DNA of 64,000 bases, from NCBI RefSeq assembly GCF_040954645.1, contig NC_092806.1, forward strand, positions 3,968,001-4,032,000, given 5' to 3'. The position numbers and the translations under genes were made by a program. Shown here one piece after another: positions 44,955-55,729 of this stretch (position 1 is the first letter of the stretch; each line of letters begins with the position of its first letter). This DNA is from Diabrotica undecimpunctata. Taxonomy: Eukaryota > Arthropoda > Insecta > Coleoptera > Chrysomelidae. The notes below the pieces were generated by a model. That model searched no databases. It had not been told where the DNA came from and was given only the letters and a program-made list of their open reading frames with translations.

Positions 44955-45195
44955 AAACAGACTGCTGGTAGATTTGAGACTTTCGAAATGTGGACTTATA
45001 GAAGACCGCTTAGAATACGCAGGGTGGATAGGGTTACAAATGACAACAGTATTGTGAAGAATGAGATGAATGGAACAAATTTCGGCATGTTGTGATAAGC
45101 GAGCACTACGAACTGCTGCAGATGATCATGCAAGGGAAAATACTAGGACAAAGAACCCGTGGTAGAACCATTGCCAACCGAGATAGTTGCCAACT
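44955..45195 (+). mobile_element. Group B LINE tail, right arm
   Basis: Pieces FETFEMWTYRRPLRIRRVD and RVTND, then QMIMQGKI and NLRRKEAALI are readable. The sequence matches the complement of 37252-37500 in the left arm, including the junction to repeat X. Confidence 0.75.
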
Positions 45196-45560
45196 TAAGG
45201 CGTAAAGAAGCAGCTTTAATTATGTTTGTTAAATGTCTCTTCATAAGACTACTTTGGGGCACGAATATAAAAATTGTTCTGAACCGAATTTTGTAAGATA
45301 GTATCCAAAATATAAATACCAACTTATCCTTCGATTCTTCTCCTTGCGATCCTTCCGATAAATATTGTATCCGGCAGTGATATCTCGTATTTTTGAAGTC
45401 ATCCACTTCTCATTAACCATAAAGAAGGCTTTTTCGCGTTATTTATAAGGGTAGTAAATTTATTAAACTTAGGACTTAATAAACAAAGATTTATCATCTC
45501 GAATGAAATTAAAATTGTGCATTTTAATTCACGAATTAATTGGAAAACTTTTGCGAGAAA
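45195..45560 (-). repeat. Repeat X, right copy
   Basis: Reverse-complement counterpart of 36915-37245. On the minus strand it reads in part IRDITAGYNIYRKDRKEKN, which is vaguely endonuclease-like, but no family can be assigned. Confidence 0.75.
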
Positions 45561-45654
45561 AACTAAGTTTTTAGTAAAATTGATAGGATACCTTAGTTTA
45601 AGTTTTTATTTAACTAGGTAATTTTTAACTCGAACAATAAAATATAATTTCCCA

Positions 45655-45780
45655 AGAATAAATTGGCTTTCGACAAAAAAGATCAGTATTAGACAATATT
45701 ATGGACCTAGAAAACACTGTACAGAAAGCTCTAGCTGTAAATCACAACTTCACACGTGAAATTAGAATGTTCTTCGACAA
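45655..45780 (+). mobile_element. Short LINE RT fragment
   Basis: One frame reads FRQKRSVLDNIMDLENTVQ, KALAVNHNFTREIRMFFDN, corresponding to the FGFRxxRSxxDNL block of LINE reverse transcriptases. About 120 bp only. Confidence 0.5.
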
Positions 45781-45789
45781 TCAATGATA

Positions 45790-46480
45790 AAATTAGTTTT
45801 AGTTTCAAACTTAATAGCTTATTCTCTATTTTATCATGCGAGATAGTGGTAAATATGTCAGATACTAGAGTATCGCTAGAATTATTAGTATACGTATTTG
45901 AATTTGCGCATTCAAGTATGTATCAAGACTTGTTTAATAATGCATCTATATTATTCATAAAATAAACATGATTAAAATATAATACGATTTAAAATTTAAA
46001 AAATAATAATTATATATATTGATAGCAATAATATTTATCAATATATTTGCAAATTATAATAATAAAAAATATTAAAATTTGGGTTTCAAACTGTTTACAT
46101 GATTTTGCAGATTTCGTATTTGTAATTGTAGGAATATGGCTCATAATCTTTGAATAAATATAAGTATAATATTTTTGACCAGCTGTCGTGCAAAGCGAAT
46201 GACCTTAATGATCTCATCTCATATATCTCATAATTAAAAAACAAATTTTTTTCCGCGTTTTTTAACCATTTTAATGGCCATGGTGTTGCCTTAGTTTGGG
46301 GTATTCAACAACAATTACAATAATATTTGACTTAAAAAATTTATTTAACCATACGTTTTACCTTTACAAATACAAATAATACATCTATGTATTTATTCAA
46401 AATGCTATTTTACGTACGAACGACTCAGTCATTCTCAAGTAAGTATCCTCTTCGATAGTCACTATTAGTATTACTATGGT
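45790..46480. other. AT-rich non-coding DNA
   Basis: Nothing recognised; ends at the MULE target duplication. Confidence 0.4.
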
Positions 46481-46489
46481 TTGTTTTTT

Positions 46490-48430
46490 GGGCGTAGGAA
46501 ATTTCGACACTAAGCAGGTAGCGACTAAAATTTAATGGCAATTTTCGACACCAGCCCCAATTCCCGTTTTTATCTTACAGGTATATTCGACACCAAATAA
46601 ATATAGCTGCAACATAAATAAAATACCATAATTAATTAATTTATTTATTTTAATAAAAGTAATGTGCATTTTATTTCTTTATAACTGTAATAATATCTAA
46701 ATATAATACAACTAGTACCTAATTTTTGTACATTTTACCGTTAATATACTTGTATACAATGATTTTTGCTATTATAGGAATGATAAGATACAGCTTTTAT
46801 AAAATCTAACCTACGTATTTGTTGGGATCGTAGTTTATCCATCATTTTCTCCAAAAATGCCAATTTAGCCTTAACAGTAGTATTTTTGATTTTTGCTGGT
46901 ATATGTAAACATAATTATGTATTTATTTTGACATAAGTGTCTACTTGAAATTCTTTTAACTTTTCAATAAAAATAAAAGGATGTATTGAATAAAAACAAG
47001 AATTAAATCTCGAATGAAAGGATTCACAGGCATTTGTGGTCCTCGCAATAGACGGATTCTGATTAGACCATATGTGTGGTGGAAATAGAGTGCTATCGAA
47101 AATGTAATTTTCCAGTAAATAATCTGCATATATATCAAGTGTTGCGTTTATAGGTTTATATGACATTAAATCATAAAGAAAGCATTCTTCAACTTCTGCT
47201 GGATTTAAATAAGTTAAACCAAACGTATGCCTTAACCATTTTCCAATTTCTGAATTTGTATCCTTATATTCTTGTACCAAACCCAAAGATTGAATTTTTT
47301 TAAACCAGTTTTGGTGTAAGTGAAAACGACATCCACTAATTTTTGCATTGGGCCACATATACAATAAAGCACAGTGAATTGCTTTTTCAAAGTCCACAAA
47401 TATTTCTGTTGGCTCTAATGATAATTGAAATGTTTCAAAAATCTTAGACCTTAATAAAGAGAATAAATTTTTGTATGTCATTGACAATTTGTCCTTTAAC
47501 AAACAGTATGCTAAAGGAACATAATGTCCATTTTCCAAGGCATGTATAGTAAATAATTGTAGAAAATATTTGGTACTGTATGAAAATGCATCATCCATAT
47601 ACAAAGTTTTTAATTTACACAACAAACGAATATTTGTCTCGCATGAAAATACAATTACATTTAATTCAGGATGATTTAAAAACAAAAAACTTTCATTGCG
47701 ACAGGTTTTAGGAGAATAATTACTAACCGCGTTATGGACTTCTGATATGCTTCTTGGTAACGGACCTGGTAACAGTTTACGACGACAGTTGTAAATGTTC
47801 TTTCTTATGCTAGCTATGTCAGGAACCGTCAGCAAATTGGCATCACACTCAGCAACAGCAGTTCTTGTAATTTTGGCAGGCTTTTCCGATATGTCCTCTT
47901 GGGCTTTTCTTTTACATGCATTGGTTACCATCTTTACTTCAAGCTTTTTTGGATCGACTTCATGATTATGTACCAAATCACTTCTTGTGATGGTGAGGTC
48001 CTCGCAGCCTATTGTAAACACTTTTGCGAAACACTTAGTGTTTCTTTAAATGCAGCGCCAAAATATCTCGCCGCTTTTTAACACTTTCTGTTTCGAGAAC
48101 GAATGATGCTCCACCACTAATAAATCTCGACCACGGGAACTTTTTATTAAACTCATTTTTTAAATATCCGTATACGTGCACAAGTCAACGTCAAACAAGA
48201 AATAAATTACAACTGAAATAATTTAGTCACAAGTACACAAGTGCCACGCCCCCCGCTGTGACAATAAATATTGGGAAAACCCGCTTGTCCTGCTTGGGTG
48301 CAAATGTCCATCGCCGCTAATTACCTACCTACCTGCTTTACGCCGCGGTGTCGAAATTTCCTATAATAAAATTTGACCGTTCGATTACCCAAGGTACAAA
48401 GACAATTTGGTGTCGAAAGTTCGCCAGCCG
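46490..48430 (-). mobile_element. MULE (Mutator superfamily) element, end-to-end
   Basis: The termini align without gaps as inverted repeats: GGGCGTAGGAAATTTCGACAC at the left and CGGCTGGCGAACTTTCGACAC at the right (complement), identical over the inner TTTCGACAC. TGTTTTTT flanks both ends (46482-46489 and 48431-48438), the 8-bp duplication expected of MULEs. The motif TTCGACACCA recurs just inside each end (46535, 46587; complement at 48348 and 48405), a subterminal array. One transposase gene occupies the interior. Confidence 0.85.
46741..48156 (-). pseudogene. MULE transposase with FLYWCH finger, two nonsense codons
   Basis: I place the start at the ATG at 48156 (MSLIKSSRGRDLL) because the reading frame is continuous from there. 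The FLYWCH zinc finger follows: SGEIFWRCI, KCFAKVFTIG, DLVHNHEVD. The MULE core has YMDDAFSYSTKYFLQLFTI (first Asp), IFVDFEKAIHCALLYMWPN (second Asp), GCRFHLHQNWFKKI (the C..H motif) and TTNACESFHSRFN (catalytic Glu region). Stops at 48046-48048 (inside the finger) and near 46915 interrupt an otherwise clean 471-codon frame with no frameshift. Conserved codons continue after the second stop to 46741, which argues that both stops are recent point mutations. Confidence 0.9.
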
Positions 48431-48439
48431 TGTTTTTTA

Positions 48440-49330
48440 ACCAGGAGTAATTCAAATTTACCGCGCCGTAATGCTTGTTTGTAATTGGTCCAACCGCAGA
48501 CAAGTTTACTCCACTAAAATATGACATTTTGACACTAACGGCATTTATGAAATTTTAAAATTCAAAATTTATATCGGCGATTTTTTGTATTTTCTTTTAA
48601 AGCAGTTCTTTTCAGAATTATTTAGCGACGTATTAGTGTTACGAAGATTTTTATATCCTATTATTTTACAAAGATACAAGCACTGCTACAAGATTTTTCT
48701 GCTTAAAAATTTGCAAATCAATTTTTTTAGAAAACGGCGCATCCTACACACTTAAAGTAAGAGTTGCTTTTAGTACTAGAATATCTGAAAATTTAATAAT
48801 CTAGTATCACAAATACTTAAAAGTTACAGATAAAAAAGTTATGCGTTAAAATATCCGTTGACTTACCTAAAACCGACGCCTATGAACGGTACTAGAAATT
48901 TGCAATTAATGGAATCGATTCAACTCTAGAGGATAAATAATTGTACCAGTTTTCATTTTTCTAAATAGAACCGTTCTAGAGTTATTAAAACAAAACTACT
49001 TACAAGGCGCTATCTCCCTTAGGAAGCATTTTCAGACTAGGTGAATTGGGTTGAATCGTCTTAAAATTATCTGAGGAATCTGCGATTTCCGTTTGTCAGG
49101 AGAGTTTCTGGACAACTTATATATCTACTGTTGAATAACTTTCAGTAGAATTTTTAATATGTGGCTTTTAGGGCTACGAAGTCGGCACTCATCGCAGGAC
49201 GTATTATTTTTCTTGGGCAATCGTAAAAAGACAATTTTTATTGACCTTCGTATTCTATTTTCTTAAATAATTTAGTTAGATGCTCTATATTTTCATCGTT
49301 TGAAATTTGTATTAGCTGAACTAGAATTTT
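48440..49330. other. Non-coding DNA
   Basis: No coding or repeat content recognised. Confidence 0.4.
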
Positions 49331-49334
49331 TTCT

Positions 49335-50820
49335 CGCCTTCTTCTTCATGTACCATGTCCTTTCAGAACGTTGGTTACCATCATAGCTATCTTAATTTTA
49401 TTCACTTCCATCCTAAATAGCATGCTTGTATCAACACCAAACCAATCTCGCAAGTTCATTAACCATGAGGTTCTTCTTCGTCAAGGACTGCGTTTGCCTG
49501 CTATTTTTCCTTGCATGATAGTTTGTAGCAACCTATATTTGGGATCTCTCATTACATGTCCGAAATACTCCAGCTTTCTCTGCTTGATGCTTTTTATGAT
49601 CTCAGTAGTCTTTTGGAGTTTCGAATCTTCTTCACCCAGGAAACTTTTAAAATTCTTCTATAGCAACACATTTCGAAAGCCTCAAGGCAATTTAGATCGA
49701 TTTTATTCACAGTCCAGGACTCTACACCATAAAGTAAGACCGAGAACACGTAGTAGCGAAGTAGGAGGATCCTCAATGCCAATTTTAGGTCTCTGTTACA
49801 TAACACCTTGGACATCTTTCTAAAAGATGCTCTAGCCTGTTCTATCCTAGATCTAATTTCGCCGTGACTTTCTGCGTTACAATTTAATTGCTGCCCATGG
49901 TCAACGATTTTATCAACTTGCTCAACTTTGGTATTATTTACATATATAGACGGGTTTATATGCTGTTGTTTACTTATTACGAGTAATTTAGTTTTCCGTA
50001 TGTTCAGATCCAGACCTGCCTTCCTACAACTCTCAACGACGCTATCAAGTAGTGTTTGCAGATCTTCTTGACTAGTAGCTAGGAGTACTGTATCGTCCGA
50101 ATATCGCAAATTATTGATGACTTCACCGTTCACAAGTATTCCTTCTTGTTTTTCAGAAAGTGCTTTACTGAAAATTCTTTCGGAGTAAACGTTGAAAAGC
50201 AAGGGTGACAAGAGGCAATTTTGCCGTACTTCTCTTTTAATATTAAGAGCCTGTGATTCTACACCATCTACTAAAACTGGTATTGTTTGATTCCAATATA
50301 AATTTGCAATTATTCGAACATTTCTGACGTCCAAGCCAATGTCTTTTAGAGCTTCGATCAATATAGAGTGGTTAACACGATCGAATGCCTTTCGGAAGTC
50401 AATAAAACAACAGTATATGTCTACAGGTATATCTCGACATCTTTGAGCAAGTACGTTAATTCCAAACAGTGCCTCTCTCGTTCCAAACCCTTTACGGAAA
50501 CCAAACTGTGCGTCATCCAGGTACTCTTCGCATTTATTGTAGATACGACCATGTATTACCTTTAGAAAAATTTTTTGGGTAGAGCTATAAACAGTGAATT
50601 AGACCAACCGTCAGGTAGCTGTCCGCTGGTATAAATGGTATTGAAAAACGAAGTTATAGCCTCTAAAACATTGCTATCATTTCTGGGCCTGGTGTTCTAT
50701 TATCTGTAAAAAACGCCTTTTGTGTTGTTCTTTCTATTCTTTGTTTATCTTTTTCTTATGACTGCAGTTCTCTAAGGAATATATTATCTGATGTTAGCCA
50801 ATCCATTTTTGCTCTTGTGT
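49335..50820 (-). mobile_element. Group B LINE, well-preserved 3' half
   Basis: A single 255-codon ORF (50361-49594) runs through the RT palm and thumb: DIGLDVRNVRIIANLYWNQ, IKREVRQNCLLSPLLFNVY, INNLRYSDDTVLLATSQED and GLDLNIRKTKLLVISKQ. It continues into the 3' domain (KMSKVLCNRDLKLALRILL, YVFSVLLYGVESWTVNKID, FEMCCYRRILKVSWVKKIR). The normal ADD is SDD here. Upstream RT motifs continue to about 50560 in other frames; the rest is decayed. The tail (CTTCTTCTTCATG) is at 49335. Confidence 0.88.
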
Positions 50821-50829
50821 TTTTTTTCT

Positions 50830-51370
50830 ACTAACAAATTTTTCGCCTGCAATAATTACTGCTGACTTCGTTTTTGAGTTTATTCTATGGTAACAACATG
50901 ACTTGGGAACTTAACATTTAACGAGATACTTATCTTGTTGTACGCTTCTGGTCAATATTCAGACATTTGGAGATCCATTTTGCAGAAATTTCTAAATCGA
51001 CGTGAACTATATGATGTACGCGTTCATATGAAATATTCAGTGCCTCGGTATCCGTTTTAACCTAATTCGGCGGTGTGATATAATCATGTCACGAACTCCA
51101 TCGATATGTACGAGAGTGGATACCGAAACTGTGGTGTTAAAATTTCAGATGCAATTCTAATATTCCAATTGTTAATATCAACTATCCCAAGAGGCTTTGT
51201 ATTTGTGTATGCAGACAGAAAGCTTGCATTAGACAAGATTGTTTTTGCCACAAAACTATAAAAATAAAGATGTTAAATTTTTCATCTTAGCTTCGTTTAT
51301 AAAGTCAATTAAAATATAGAATATAGATTTCTTTAATTTAACAGATTGTTGATGTTAATTGGTAAAATAA
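50830..51370. other. Non-coding DNA
   Basis: Nothing recognised. Confidence 0.35.
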
Positions 51371-51372
51371 TG

Positions 51373-51593
51373 TTAAGATGGATTAACTTTAGGTAGAGAT
51401 TTGGAGAATGATCTATGATTAAGACATGTCTTGTTTAAATCCTTAGTACGAACAATCCTAGACAGGATTGCCGCAGTTGTAGTGGATGAAGATGCCTGAC
51501 GATGTAACCCCATATTAAAATAGTAATTTCGTAAATTGTTCGGATATTTAGTTGCCACGATGCTATGCAACAATTTCGATTTTGCCGCCAACG
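51373..51593 (-). CDS. Possible terminal exon or degenerate ORF, unrecognised
   Basis: On the minus strand an acceptor-like TTTGAATTTCAG is followed by 73 open codons ending in TAA: LAAKSKLLHSIVATKYPNN, LRNYYFNMGLHRQASSSTT, TAAILSRIVRTKDLNK, TCLNHRSFSKSLPKVNPS. The basic, serine-rich start would suit a mitochondrial presequence, but no family is recognised and no polyadenylation signal was seen nearby. Confidence 0.25.
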
Positions 51594-51654
51594 CTGAAAT
51601 TCAAAGTTTATAAAGATCGAGCCATTTTAACATTTTGTTACTAATTTTCCTCTT

Positions 51655-52210
51655 CTTTTTTTGGCATCACAACCCTGGATGAGTCTTTGCCTGTCTGGCT
51701 ATGTCCTTTCATTCAGATCTCTCTTGGGTCCTTCTGCTTTATTGTCTTGGTTTTCAGGTCGTCTTCCACGTCATCCATCTCGTCCTGGGCCTTCCGTTTT
51801 TCCGCCTTCCCACCGGCTTCTACTTTTCATTCACCGACTTCACATTTTCTTTGTCGTTTTCGTATCGTTTTCGTGTCTTTTTGTCGCTGAACATGTCCCA
51901 GCCATGATAGCGTTTGACTTTTCACAAATCTTACAATGACATACCTTTCATTTAGTTCATTAACCTCATCGTTTCTCCTGATTTTCCATGTGCCGTCTTC
52001 CTCTTGCATCAGACCATATATTTTTCATTTTGACTGATTTCATTATGCAAACTATGTTTCCCAAATATGATAACGAAAGTTTCTTTTTTCCCCAGCTTAG
52101 CATTAAAGTCGCCTTATGTTATAACAGCATCGTGTCTTTGGACATCGTGTCTTTATCACATACTTCTTGAAGTTCGTCATAGAATCTTTCCACCTCGTCT
52201 ACATCATGTT
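51655..52210 (-). mobile_element. LINE fragments (3' domain and endonuclease)
   Basis: Minus strand: EEDGTWKIRRNDEVNELNE, RYVIVRFVKSQTLSWLGHV, DEMDDVEDDLKTKT and RVVMPKKK give the LINE 3' domain (52010-51655). The adjoining 52210-52070 encodes DEVERFYDELQEVCDKDT, the segment just before the endonuclease GDFNA motif. The two pieces are normally ~2 kb apart, so an internal deletion joins them. Confidence 0.65.
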
Positions 52211-52353
52211 GTTACTAATGATAGAGTTTAATATATTATTGACCTAATTCTTTGATTCGATAAGAAAGATCGTGAAGTTGAAAATTTTCATTAAATTTTC
52301 GTTTGTCCGAACATTTAGTTGTTAGGACTCGCATATTTTTTGTTTATCTAGAG

Positions 52354-52822
52354 GACTTTATTTAGTCCGATATCCGAGGCTGTATCTTCAGTTCTATGAG
52401 CCACTATGGATTCTTTACCCCAGATAGGTGGCTAACCTCACCTTTGGAACCCTCCTCCTCTATCCGGGCTTGGGACCGGCAGTTTCATTCGATGAGCTGC
52501 TCAATTCACCCATCAGACAACTCAGGTGAAGACGGGGTGAGAAATACAAACGTCAAAGAGCAGTGCAAAATTCAAGATATTGTAAGATGGGGAAGGCAGC
52601 GTAAGAGGATGTGATACATTCATTTAAGACGAATGGATGAGAATAGACTCCTAAAAATTGCCCTAGAAAACAACCCGCGCGGTTCAAGACCTCCCGGAAG
52701 ACCACCTAAAAGATGGAGAGATAGTTGGCAATCTACCTCCCAGGAAACTAACCAGAGGCAGCTTCAGAATTAAACAGATCGAAAGATCAAAAGAAGTAGA
52801 AGAAGAAGAGACTTTATTTAGT
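52354..52822 (+). mobile_element. 5'-truncated LINE insertion with GAA tail and 13-bp TSD
   Basis: The 443-bp insert (52367-52809) is flanked by GACTTTATTTAGT at 52354-52366 and 52810-52822. It encodes KEQCKIQDIVRWGRQRKRM, HLRRMDENRLLKIALENN, PPGRPPKRWRDSWQS and ends GTAGAAGAAGAAGAG. A small C-terminal fragment only. Confidence 0.9.
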
Positions 52823-53225
52823 ATAGATATTGCTCTTCTGCCCTATAGCGTTTTGTACCGTATTGGGTGGTCCATTGTGCCATGATTCCTAATATGCAAG
52901 CCTAGATATTTATAGTTTTCTTAAAGCCTAATATGTTCGCTATTTTCTAATATTACTTTTTTGTATTAGTTCACTTCTTATCCCAATTTACTGTATTGTT
53001 TATATGAGTTTCTCTTTATATTCCAGATCGAAGTGGTCCTGTGCTATTACTATCTAATCGTCTGCGAAGCACAACCTATACAGCGCCTTATTGTTGTTTA
53101 GTGGAATGCCAATTCCTTCACATTTCCTTTTCCATATTTTTATTGCCTGTTCAAGGTATATTCGAGAGTATATTGGAGAGCTGCACCATCCCTGTTTTAG
53201 GCCTTTGTGAATTTTACAAAAGAAT
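52823..53225 (-). mobile_element. Group D LINE RT fragment
   Basis: Minus strand, broken frames: GLKQGWCSSPIYSRIYLEQ, AIKIWKRKCEGIGIPLNNN, LCFADD then IVIAQDHFDLEYKEKL. This is the RT active-site region of the same group as 3.46 and 23.5 kb. Confidence 0.65.
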
Positions 53226-53565
53226 ATAATATACAGAAATACGAACCTTTGTATTTTGTAGCTTTTTAAAATGCTTTATCCGCTAACAAATAAATAAATA
53301 CGAATATTTCCCTAAGCAAAAGAGTGCAACAGTAAAAATTTATTATAAGTACATTTTGTGAATTTAAAATTTTGTGAAAATTAAACAAATATAAGTTTTC
53401 AGTATTTTGTTTACATACTGAACTTTCATCACTATGGATTAAAATCCATTAGATATTGTAAAATTTTGTATATTGTTTATGTCCAGAGAAGTAATATAAC
53501 AGCTACCACGCAAAATTCAATTTTTTGCTAAAAATCAAAGCCGAATGTTGCACTGATAATTAAAT

Positions 53566-53802
53566 ATGTCAGTCTTATGCCATTCGTATGTTGTAAACGA
53601 ATTCCGACGGAGATTAAACATCGTGACAGACGAAAATCATCCAATAGAGCTATATATATTGAGAGTTAAATACAATGGAATGCTAAAAATAATACAGGGA
53701 AAAATTATGAAGGATTACTTACAAGTAATAATAAAAACAGATTTAAATTGGTTTTTATGGCATCATATATACACTAACATACAAAAGTCTTTTTCCAAAT
53801 AG
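53566..53802 (+). other. Unrecognised 78-codon ORF
   Basis: MSVLCHSYVVNEFRRRLNI to IYTNIQKSFSK, a lysine-, isoleucine-rich peptide ending 10 bp before a strong hairpin. No family is recognised and AT-rich composition makes chance likely. Confidence 0.15.
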
Positions 53803-53812
53803 TTAATAACAT

Positions 53813-53863
53813 AAGCAGATTAGTATCGTGGGGTATCACATACCCCATTATACTGATCTGCTT
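53813..53863. repeat. 51-bp hairpin
   Basis: Two 24-bp arms (AAGCAGATTAGTATCGTGGGG.. and its complement) pair with three mismatches around a 3-base loop (CAC); the inner 8 bp TGGGGTAT/ATACCCCA are perfect. Confidence 0.85.
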
Positions 53864-53930
53864 AGCTTAGCTTACTTAGCTTCTATATTTTCAGGCGTTG
53901 TCAAAAGTTGAGTATGCTGTTTCTTTTTCG

Positions 53931-54260
53931 CTACGGCAGGGCATCACATTTTGGTACTGGTGACACAATTTGTAGAAGTTTCGTAGGAGTTGCTTTTGAA
54001 GTTTTATGAAAATATGGATCAGTAGGCTTCTTCTTTGAAGTATTAAGTGAGAGTGAAACAGATGTGCTGGGTTGAGGATCTAAGGCTGAGCTAACACTTT
54101 CGTCATCATTGTCCATAGAGTTGGACTCCAAGATTTTTTGCAGGTAAGCGTAATCAGGAATAGAGGAGGACAGAGAACTAGTACAAACAAATAAATTTTT
54201 GGAAACACGCTCATGATGTTTATTTTCAGTCTTTCGATTTTCTTCTCTACATTAGGGTTG
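53931..54260 (-). pseudogene. Unrecognised ORF with acidic/serine-rich C-terminus
   Basis: The minus-strand frame reads KHHERVSKNLFVCTSSLSS, SIPDYAYLQKILESNSMDN, DDESVSSALDPQPSTSVS, KKKPTDPYFHKTSKATPTK to the stop at 53931. Low-complexity linkers of this type occur in transposon-encoded DNA-binding proteins and in MADF/BESS-type proteins, but no domain can be assigned. Confidence 0.3.
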
Positions 54261-54269
54261 GTACCTATT

Positions 54270-54480
54270 GCAAAAGAGCTCTTAAGATTCCAGGTACCCA
54301 TGTTAATATTTGATTTTACTATTTTAAACCTGGGATTTTTAGCCCTTACCCAATTCTTTTTCGTCTAAGAGCTGCCAGGAAATGGGGATCGATATTGTTT
54401 TCTTTATCGTCATCATCACACCCTATTCCCTTTCGCATCACACTGTTAGAGCGGGTTGAATCGGTATGAAAATATACTTT
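54270..54480. other. Non-coding DNA
   Basis: Nothing recognised. Confidence 0.3.
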
Positions 54481-55720
54481 TGGCCAAAATTAACCGGCCA
54501 CCTTAAAAATGGGTAATTTTTGATTTCTTATATCTCCTAAACCTGTTGCTCGATTTTAGTGATCTTTTTAATGTTATAGCCTTATTCCTTGACAATATCT
54601 TTATAATAATATTGTTGCTAAACAGGTAAATTTTCATTGTATACCGGGTGTACGAATCAAAATGTGTTTTTTGTTTGCATCGCCCTGTGGAATATTCTAG
54701 CATTTGTAGAATACTGAAATTAAATCGTAACTATAGCCTCATGTTTCCTCAATAGTTTGTTTTTTCATTGATTCGCGTATGTTGAATAATACAAAAGTTA
54801 GCTGCTTTAGCAACTAGACATGTTTTTTATCAATTTTTATCTCCGCGGAAGGGAAAAAATAATCTTCCGTTAATTAGTTGCCGCCTCTAGCCCTTGGGAC
54901 TTGTTGGACCCGGTTTGGCAATCCATTCATGATATCCTGGATATCAGATTGGGAGATATTGTGCCACTCCTCTACTGCAGCTATCTTCAGCTCTTGAAAG
55001 GATGCAGGGTCTGGTACTCTTCCTCTTACCCGTCTTTTAAGGTTGTCCCAGATATGCTCAATTGGGTTAAGATCGAGACTGTGTGCTGGCCATGGAAGAA
55101 CCTAATTAAGGTACTCACGGGTAGATCTTTCTATATGGCAACGTGCATTGTCATGCATTAGTCTGAAGTTATCACCAATGAATGGTGCAAAAGGCATGAC
55201 CCTCCTCGGTAAGCCACAGTTTCGGTTATAGCGCATGCAGCAAACCTTTCATTTTGACGCCTATAGATACATTGGCGTTCATCTGGACCTTTTAGGGCTA
55301 TTCTGCTTTCACCTGAGAACAGTATATTCTAACCATTCCGCCATAGTCCAGTTAGCATATTCTCGCGCACAAAATAAAGTCTAGCCCTACGGTGGTGTGG
55401 GAGCAGTTGTGGTGCGCGAGCTGGACGAAAAGCCCTCCAGTTTATTTCGGACAGTCTTCTTCTAATCGTCTGTCTACTCACACTAACGTTTCTCACCTCA
55501 AGAAAAGAGACCTACGAGCTTCAGAAGCGGTGCAAAAGCGATTTCTTAATACTATAGTGACAATGAAGCGGTCATCTCGAACTGAAGTGCATCGTTTTCT
55601 TTCTATGTCTGTTGTTAGAGAGCCTCAACCCCCATTTAAACGTGTGAAATATGTAATTGTTCACAGCCACGGCTCTATTCCATCATGCTTCTATTCCATC
55701 ATGCTTCTCTACTGTGCCTA
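54480..55720 (-). mobile_element. Tc1-like element, transposase broken
   Basis: On the minus strand the transposase runs from about 55600 to 54885. It reads VRDDRFIVTIVLRNRFCTA, VSVSRQTIRRRLSEINW, LLPHHRRARLYFV, ESRIALKGPDERQCIYRRQ, HDNARCHIERSTRE and HSLDLNPIEHIWDNLKRRV, then PASFQELKIAAVEEWHNIS. The NPIEHIWD block carries the catalytic Glu and HDNARCH the second Asp. The left end (TTGGCCAAAATTAACCGG, near 54482) may be the terminus. A piece of LINE sequence interrupts the 5' part near 55600-55640. Two or more frame breaks. Confidence 0.85.
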
Positions 55721-55729
55721 AAAACCTAT

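Noticed and set aside
54080..54301. MGTWNLKSSFAIG as a LINE endonuclease start
   Set aside because: Resembles TWNVRS-type starts for a few residues only; the following sequence has no endonuclease motif.
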